From JASGCK01 sp031430035 (GTDB lineage Bacteria > Pseudomonadota > Gammaproteobacteria > Burkholderiales > Burkholderiaceae_C), in NCBI GenBank assembly GCA_031430035.1, contig JANPAS010000094.1, positions 7,902-71,901 of the forward strand: a DNA stretch of 64,000 nucleotides, read 5' to 3'. Positions within the stretch are counted from its first letter, which is position 1. Every line of letters begins with the position of its first letter. The notes beneath the pieces are model-generated. The model had not been told where the DNA came from and did no database searches. It saw only the letters and a program-made list of their open reading frames with translations. Positions 59,594 to 64,000 of the stretch are shown here, one piece after another. The position numbers and the translations under genes are program-made.

Positions 59594-60877
59594 ATGAAAC
59601 GTGGATTTTTTACCATCATGGCGGCGCAGTTCTTTAGCTCGCTGGCCGACAACGCTATTTTTATCGTTGCCATTGAGTTACTGCGTAGCGGAAGTGCCCC
59701 CAGCTGGCATGCTGCCGCTTTGGTGCCTATGTTCGCGCTGTTCTACGTTATCTTGGCACCTTTTGTTGGGGCTTTTGCGGACGCACGACCTAAGGGCGCG
59801 GTGATGTTCTTCAGCAACGCGATCAAGGTGGCGGGTTGTCTCTTTATGCTTTTCGGGTCTCATCCACTGCTGGCCTATGCACTTGTGGGGCTGGGCGCTG
59901 CTATTTATTCGCCAGCAAAATACGGGATATTGACCGAACTGCTTCCCGCATCACAGCTCGTGAAAGCCAATGGTTGGATTGAGGGACTCACGATCGGTTC
60001 GATCATTTTGGGCGTCCTTTTGGGGGGGCAGCTGGTTGGGCACTCGGTGTCTGATTTTTTACTGTCTTTTGATTTTCCTGTGCTGGATACTTTTGTGAAT
60101 ACCCCTTCTGAGGCGGCTATTTGTATTTTGGTTGTCATCTACGCCATCGCCGCTTGGTTTAATACGCGCATTCCTTTGACGGGCGTGGAGTCTCGCCCTC
60201 TTCCAAAAAATTTGCTCACGTTGTTGCCAGATTTTTGGGGGTGCAATAAGCGTTTATGGCAAGACAAATTAGGGCAAATTTCGCTTTCAACCACTACGTT
60301 ATTTTGGGGTGTGAGCGGTAATTTGCGCTACATTGTTTTGGCGTGGAGTGCGGCGGCCCTAGGCTACACCACAACACAGGCCTCTAACCTCGTCGGTGTT
60401 GTCGCCATTGGCACCGCAGCGGGAGCCATCATTGCCTCACTCTACTGCCGCTTAGACAAAGCACCTAGCGTGATGCCGCTTGGCATTGGCATGGGGCTGC
60501 TTATTTTGCTACTTAACTTTATTGACAACGTTTGGGTTGCAGCACCTTTCCTCGTACTTTTAGGCGCGTTTGGTGGTTATTTAGTCGTCCCCATGAATGC
60601 TCTTTTGCAGCACAGAGGACACAACTTAATGGGTGCAGGTCGCTCGATTGCCGTTCAAAATTTCAATGAGCAGCTCTGTATCCTCTCGCTAGGCATTGGC
60701 TACACCTACTCCACCAGCCACGGTGTCTCTGCGTTTGGAGCCATCACAGGATTTGGACTTTTAGTGGCTGGTGTGATGTGGATGATCAAGCGTTGGCATG
60801 CATCCAATTTAATTAAATATAAAGCCCTTGTTGACCATCAGCTCGAGGTCGCAAGAAACGATAACCTTCACGACTAA
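59594..60877 (+). CDS. lplT: Lysophospholipid transporter LplT
   Basis: A 427-residue membrane protein of the major facilitator superfamily. The N-terminus G-F-F-T-I-M-A-A-Q-F-F-S-S-L-A-D-N-A matches LplT, which flips lysophospholipids across the inner membrane for re-acylation. Y-S-P-A-K-Y-G-I-L-T-E near residue 107 and V-P-M-N-A-L-L-Q-H-R-G-H near 333 are also typical. The acyltransferase partner (Aas) is not in this window. The cytochrome b gene follows after 6 bases. Confidence 0.9.
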   Translation: MKRGFFTIMAAQFFSSLADNAIFIVAIELLRSGSAPSWHAAALVPMFALFYVILAPFVGAFADARPKGAVMFFSNAIKVAGCLFMLFGSHPLLAYALVGLGAAIYSPAKYGILTELLPASQLVKANGWIEGLTIGSIILGVLLGGQLVGHSVSDFLLSFDFPVLDTFVNTPSEAAICILVVIYAIAAWFNTRIPLTGVESRPLPKNLLTLLPDFWGCNKRLWQDKLGQISLSTTTLFWGVSGNLRYIVLAWSAAALGYTTTQASNLVGVVAIGTAAGAIIASLYCRLDKAPSVMPLGIGMGLLILLLNFIDNVWVAAPFLVLLGAFGGYLVVPMNALLQHRGHNLMGAGRSIAVQNFNEQLCILSLGIGYTYSTSHGVSAFGAITGFGLLVAGVMWMIKRWHASNLIKYKALVDHQLEVARNDNLHD

Positions 60878-60883
60878 ACACTC

Positions 60884-61564
60884 ATGAATACGACGACTCG
60901 CCCACTTCGCGTTTGGGATTTGCCCACTCGAGTTTTTCATTGGCTACTCGCTTTTTGTGTCATCTCGCTCATCATCACGGGTATGCGTGGTGGCAGTGCT
61001 ATGGAGTGGCACTTAAAGCTAGGCTATTGCGTGCTGACCTTGCTGGTTTTTCGTGTCGTGTGGGGCTTTATTGGTGGGCATTGGTCGCGTTTTAAGCAAT
61101 TCTTCTATTCGCCAGTCACCATTCTTCGCTACCTGCGTGGCCAATCCAAACCCGAGCACGACGTTGGACATAACCCACTGGGTTCGCTATCCGTTTGGGG
61201 ATTGCTTTTTATATTGGGAGCGCAAATTGCAACGGGGTTGATGAGCGACGATGAAATCGCGACACAAGGGCCGCTAGTTAAATTTGTCAGTGGTGCCTGG
61301 TCTAGTCTAGCCACTAGCTATCACAAGCATTGGGGCAAATGGATCATCCTGCTGCTCGTCTGTTTGCACATTGCCGCCATCTTGTTTTACTTATTCAAAA
61401 AGAAGGAAAACTTGATTCGCCCGATGCTCCATGGCGATAAAGAAAGTCAGCACACGAATGTACTGCCTGCATCTAAAGACGCTGCGGCTCAGCGCATCAC
61501 GGCTTTGATTATTTTTGTACTGATTGCGCTAGCTGTCAGCGGCGCCGTTCAACGCTTAGGTTGA
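60884..61564 (+). CDS. Cytochrome b/b6 (b561-type) membrane protein
   Basis: A 226-residue di-heme cytochrome b-like protein with about five membrane helices. The start R-V-W-D-L-P-T-R-V-F-H-W-L-L and later histidines (W-H-L-K near 44, H-K-H-W-G-K-W near 149, L-H-I-A-A near 162) fit heme ligation in Ni-Fe hydrogenase-type or b561 cytochromes. A short basic segment near 180 precedes a last helix at the C-terminus. The electron partner is not evident. Its end overlaps the convergent M48 gene by 16 bases. Confidence 0.88.
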   Translation: MNTTTRPLRVWDLPTRVFHWLLAFCVISLIITGMRGGSAMEWHLKLGYCVLTLLVFRVVWGFIGGHWSRFKQFFYSPVTILRYLRGQSKPEHDVGHNPLGSLSVWGLLFILGAQIATGLMSDDEIATQGPLVKFVSGAWSSLATSYHKHWGKWIILLLVCLHIAAILFYLFKKKENLIRPMLHGDKESQHTNVLPASKDAAAQRITALIIFVLIALAVSGAVQRLG

Positions 61565-62391
61565 GTCTTAATCGCCGCTTGATACAGCGGCTCAACAATC
61601 TGTCCCACACGCGCCAAATCTGCAGCCCGTGATTCTGGCGACGGATGCGTGCTCAAAAATGCAGGCGGACGACCACCCCCCAGTGCACTCATTTTTTGCC
61701 AAAGAGTGATAGCGGCCTTGGGGTTATAGCCAGCTCTGGCCGCAAGCTCTAATCCAATATCATCAGCCTCGACTTCTGCTTCTCGGCTGTTCGGCAAGCC
61801 AAATGCCACTTGCAGGCTGTTTTGCGCTAAATTTGGATCAATATTTACACCGAGGAGCGCACCGCCAATCACCGCACCAACGCCGACAACACTTAGTACT
61901 TGCTGTCTCGATTGTTGTTCGCGCACATGCTCTCGTAGTGCATGCGCAATCTCGTGACCCATCACAGCCGCCAGCTCATCGTCTGTAATTTTGAGCTGTT
62001 GAATTAAACCCGTATAAACAGCAATTTTGCCGCCCGCCATGCAAAAAGCATTTACTTCATCACTTTGAAAGACATTGACTTCCCACTTCCAGCCCACGGC
62101 ATCTGGACGGTAGACGGCAACTTGAGGAATCAAACGGTTGGCAATTCCTTGCACACGCGCTAAAAGCGCTGGGTCTGTATTTAAGGTTCGTTTTTGTCCC
62201 GCCTCTTGCCTAAGCTGCGCATAAGCTGCTGCCGACTGCTGATCCACTTGCTCTCGGGACACGCCCATCGACTGCTTGCGCGTGACACCAACCGCACCGG
62301 CTTGCGTTGTCTGCACCGTTTCACAACCTTGCAGAGTTAGCAAAGTAATGGCCGTCAAGGCCATACTGCATATGGCTTTACGGGCATTCAT
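61549..62391 (-). CDS. M48-family metalloprotease lipoprotein
   Basis: A 280-residue lipoprotein (lipobox L-T-L-Q-G-C with C23). The zinc protease motif H-E-I-A-H is at 146-150, with the downstream E-A-E-V-E-A-D-D-I-G-L third-ligand region. It resembles LoiP/YcaL-type proteases of the periplasm that act on outer-membrane proteins. The ATG at 62391 is chosen because the lipoprotein signal starts there; a copy of the interspersed motif covers the first codons (62356-62385). Confidence 0.92.
   Translation of the reverse strand: MNARKAICSMALTAITLLTLQGCETVQTTQAGAVGVTRKQSMGVSREQVDQQSAAAYAQLRQEAGQKRTLNTDPALLARVQGIANRLIPQVAVYRPDAVGWKWEVNVFQSDEVNAFCMAGGKIAVYTGLIQQLKITDDELAAVMGHEIAHALREHVREQQSRQQVLSVVGVGAVIGGALLGVNIDPNLAQNSLQVAFGLPNSREAEVEADDIGLELAARAGYNPKAAITLWQKMSALGGGRPPAFLSTHPSPESRAADLARVGQIVEPLYQAAIKTQPKR
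62356..62385 (-). repeat. Interspersed motif copy at the 5' end of the M48 gene
   Basis: Plus strand: TCAAGGCC, centre ATACTGCATAT, then GGCTTTACGGGC. Because the core is nearly palindromic, the coding (minus) strand gives R-K-A-I-C-S-M-A-L, again the A-I-x-x-M-A-L pattern. It lies inside the lipoprotein signal sequence. Confidence 0.45.
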
Positions 62392-62395
62392 CGTA

Positions 62396-62902
62396 TTAAG
62401 CCTTGGCTTGCGCGAGCATAGTTGCAGCATCGCTAACTTCAAACTTGCCAGGACCTTCCACATTCAAGCTCACAACTTTACCGTCTTTAATTAGCATAGA
62501 GTAACGGTTGGAGCGAAGTCCCATACCGCGTGCGCCCAAGTCAAGCGTGAGGCCAGTTGCCTGCGTAAATGCTGCGCTGCCATCACCCAGCATACGAACC
62601 TTGCCTTCAGTTTTTTGGTCACGAGCCCATGCACCCATCACGAATGCGTCGTTCACACTGACGCACCAAATTTCATCCACACCAGCCGCTTTGAGTTCGC
62701 TGAAGCTCTCAACATAACCAGGCACATGCTTGGCAGAGCAAGTGGGCGTAAACGCGCCTGGTAGGGCGAATAGTGCAATGGTTTTGCCAGCGGTGGCTTT
62801 TGCTGTATCCACAGCATTGGGGCCAATCGAGCAACCATTGCCTTCTACTTCCGAAAATTCCATAAGTGTTGCTTGGGGTAGTGTGTCGCCGACTTTAATC
62901 AT
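62396..62902 (-). CDS. Peroxiredoxin, Prx5/AhpE type
   Basis: A 168-residue thiol peroxidase of the Prx5 group. The peroxidatic cysteine C55 is in A-F-T-P-T-C-S, with P-G-A upstream and the conserved arginine in the L-R-S-N-R-Y-S-M segment. It would reduce peroxides using glutathione or thioredoxin in the cytoplasm. It follows the S10 operon terminator, so it should have its own promoter in 62903-62950. Confidence 0.93.
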   Translation of the reverse strand: MIKVGDTLPQATLMEFSEVEGNGCSIGPNAVDTAKATAGKTIALFALPGAFTPTCSAKHVPGYVESFSELKAAGVDEIWCVSVNDAFVMGAWARDQKTEGKVRMLGDGSAAFTQATGLTLDLGARGMGLRSNRYSMLIKDGKVVSLNVEGPGKFEVSDAATMLAQAKA

Positions 62903-62950
62903 GAGGTGCTCCAGTAAGAATTAAGAATTGAATGATGAATTGTAAAAACA

Positions 62951-62980
62951 AAAACGGCTCAAGAAAACTTGAGCCGTTTT
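62951..62980 (-). terminator. Intrinsic terminator of the S10 operon
   Basis: Perfect 13-base stem (AAAACGGCTCAAG with CTTGAGCCGTTTT) around a 4-base loop; on the minus strand it is followed by TTTTTGTTTTTA. It lies 33 bases after the rpsQ stop and before the peroxiredoxin gene, so it should end transcription from the ribosomal operon. Confidence 0.92.
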
Positions 62981-63012
62981 AAATGTGACAACTCACAAGG
63001 TAGCGCTAGTGA

Positions 63013-63279
63013 TTAAACCAGTACGGCCTTTTCAACGAGTCGCGTAACGACCCAGTTTTTAGTTTTGGACAAAGGGCGTGATTCTGTAATCTCGACCATA
63101 TCGCCCATGTGGTATGAGCCGTTTTCGTCATGCGCGTGGTATTTGCTGGATTTACCAACAATTTTCCCGTAAAGCTCATGCTTCACGCGGCGCTCAACTA
63201 AGACGGTCACTGTCTTGCTTCGTTTGTCGCTAACAACCTTGCCAATCAAGGTGCGCGTGAGAGATGTTTTTTCTGTCAT
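63013..63279 (-). CDS. rpsQ: 30S ribosomal protein S17
   Basis: An 88-residue primary 16S rRNA-binding protein. It shows the family sequence T-L-I-G-K-V-V-S-D-K-R-S-K-T-V-T-V, the H-D-E-N-G-S-Y segment and G-D-M-V-E-I-T-E-S-R-P-L-S-K. It is the last gene of the S10 operon here, as in E. coli; the rplN-led genes do not follow. Confidence 0.98.
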   Translation of the reverse strand: MTEKTSLTRTLIGKVVSDKRSKTVTVLVERRVKHELYGKIVGKSSKYHAHDENGSYHMGDMVEITESRPLSKTKNWVVTRLVEKAVLV

Positions 63280-63295
63280 TTTGCGTATTCCTTAA

Positions 63296-63502
63296 TTATT
63301 TAGCAGCTTGTTTTTGCGCAAGAATAGTCTTGGCACGAGCGACATCGCGACGAGCATTACCGACAGTAGCGGTGTTGGTCAATTGTTGAGTTGCTTTTTG
63401 CATGCGTAGGCCAAAGTGCGCTTTTTGCAGCTCTTTGACTTCGGCGGTGAGGCCAGCAACGTCTTTGTCACGCAGGTTTTTGAGAATTTGGGCAGCTTTC
63501 AT
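63296..63502 (-). CDS. rpmC: 50S ribosomal protein L29
   Basis: A 68-residue helical-hairpin protein at the peptide exit tunnel. L-R-D-K-D-V-A-G-L and L-Q-K-A-H-F-G-L-R-M-Q-K-A-T-Q-Q-L are characteristic. It lies 16 bases after rplP and 16 before rpsQ. Length is slightly above the usual 63-66. Confidence 0.97.
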   Translation of the reverse strand: MKAAQILKNLRDKDVAGLTAEVKELQKAHFGLRMQKATQQLTNTATVGNARRDVARAKTILAQKQAAK

Positions 63503-63518
63503 CTTGATAGTTCCTTGA

Positions 63519-63935
63519 TTAAGCGCCGATCATGCGGCTGACAAAAGTGGTACGCAATGGCAACTTGGCAGCAGCCAAGCGGAACGCCTCACGCGCGAGT
63601 TCTTCGGGCACACCGACAATCTCGAAAAGCACTTTACCTGGCTGAATCTCAGCCACGTAGTACTCGGGATTACCTTTACCGTTACCCATACGCACCTCTG
63701 CAGGCTTGTTAGAGATCGGTTTGTCTGGGAAGATACGAATCCAAATACGACCGCCACGCTTGACGTGACGGGAAATGGCGCGACGCGCAGACTCAATCTG
63801 ACGCGCAGTCAAACGTCCACGCTCAATTGACTTGAGACCGTGATCGCCAAACGCTACGGAACTGCCACGAGTGGCAATGCCCGTATTGCGGCCTTTTTGC
63901 TCTTTGCGATATTTACGACGAGCGGGTTGTAACAT
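63519..63935 (-). CDS. rplP: 50S ribosomal protein L16
   Basis: A 138-residue protein near the tRNA sites of the large subunit. It has M-L-Q-P-A-R-R-K-Y-R-K-E-Q-K-G-R-N, the R-I-W-I-R-I-F-P-D-K-P segment and the M-G-N-G-K-G loop that holds the hydroxylated arginine in E. coli. It lies two bases downstream of the rpsC stop, a tight operon junction. Confidence 0.98.
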   Translation of the reverse strand: MLQPARRKYRKEQKGRNTGIATRGSSVAFGDHGLKSIERGRLTARQIESARRAISRHVKRGGRIWIRIFPDKPISNKPAEVRMGNGKGNPEYYVAEIQPGKVLFEIVGVPEELAREAFRLAAAKLPLRTTFVSRMIGA

Positions 63936-63937
63936 GT

Positions 63938-64000
63938 TTAAGCTCCTTTACCGTCAGAGGGTGCAGCGCTCGTGCTGGACTCTGGCGCGGCGACTTTGCG
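63938..64000 (-). CDS. rpsC: 30S ribosomal protein S3, C-terminal end only
   Basis: Only the last 20 codons and the stop (63938-63940) are visible; the gene continues past the window. The readable tail is an Ala/Ser/Pro-rich sequence ending S-D-G-K-G-A, as expected for the variable S3 C-terminus. The call rests mainly on position directly before rplP in the S10 operon. Confidence 0.85.
   Translation of the reverse strand, partial: RKVAAPESSTSAAPSDGKGA

Noticed and set aside
29300..62385. The interspersed motif as a CRISPR array or insertion sequence
   Set aside because: Copies are kilobases apart inside different genes, with no regular spacers, transposase or target duplications.
1..64000. 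tRNA, rRNA, transposase or prophage genes
   Set aside because: I looked in the gaps on both strands and saw no cloverleaf-like sequence, rRNA segment, transposase or integrase; most gaps are too short to hold a tRNA gene.

Overview
The window looks like chromosome from a betaproteobacterium, most likely order Burkholderiales and close to Comamonadaceae. This rests on three things: periplasmic Bug-type tricarboxylate receptors, the dksA / STAS gene / hslVU neighbourhood, and a heptosyltransferase beside a 1287-residue FAD/Fe-S oxidoreductase. The placement is inference from gene content; there is no rRNA here. Coding density is very high, no gap without a gene exceeds about 150 bases, and many stop and start codons overlap (ATGA, TAATG), so most genes lie in operons.

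Layout: (1) 1-10490 is a catabolic region. It has a cupin end and an HpaI-type aldolase, then on the minus strand a flavin reductase-like protein and an amidohydrolase. A long plus-strand operon follows: two-subunit Fe-S hydro-lyase (fumarase/tartrate dehydratase type), Bug receptor, second amidohydrolase, IclR regulator, two MaoC hydratases, acyl-CoA ligase and short-chain dehydrogenase. It reads as uptake and CoA-dependent breakdown of an unidentified organic acid.

(2) 10477-27659 is the unusual part: a 17-kb island whose products nearly all act in the cell envelope. A NarL-type two-component pair faces a lipoprotein, an OmpA-type protein, an exported TPR-CHAT protease-like protein, a CHASE2 membrane sensor without an output domain, an SH3b-caspase, an orphan TpsB/ShlB outer-membrane transporter, a second caspase type, and three tandem exported caspases with nearly identical protease domains and divergent C-termini. 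One palindrome (CCTCCTAT, 4-base spacer, ATAGGAGG) occurs three times, once before each sub-operon, and nowhere else I could find. It is a good candidate operator for the adjacent response regulator.

(3) 27693-36471: ABC-F ATPase Uup, a divergent short-chain dehydrogenase, a GT41-like glycosyltransferase, an L-idonate module (idnO, Bug receptor, idnD), a DUF493 protein, a small zinc-finger protein and heptosyltransferase II. (4) 36479-44467: the large FAD/Fe-S oxidoreductase, hslU/hslV, a STAS protein and a DksA-type RNA polymerase regulator that has lost three of four zinc cysteines. (5) 44543-49827: glpD, glpK and two tandem ABC amino-acid-type binding proteins. (6) 49850-62902: housekeeping and membrane genes (proC, radA, sbcB, a secreted hydrolase, ampG-like, ferredoxin, vanZ-like, hemJ/copD-like, alr, lplT, cytochrome b, M48 protease, peroxiredoxin). 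(7) 63013-64000: the 3' end of the S10 ribosomal operon (rpsC', rplP, rpmC, rpsQ), closed by a clear intrinsic terminator.

A short motif with arms near AAGCC/GGCTT and an 11-base centre like ATACTGGATAA recurs inside at least seven unrelated genes, always in the same reading frame (roughly Q-A-I-x-D-K-A-L-Q).
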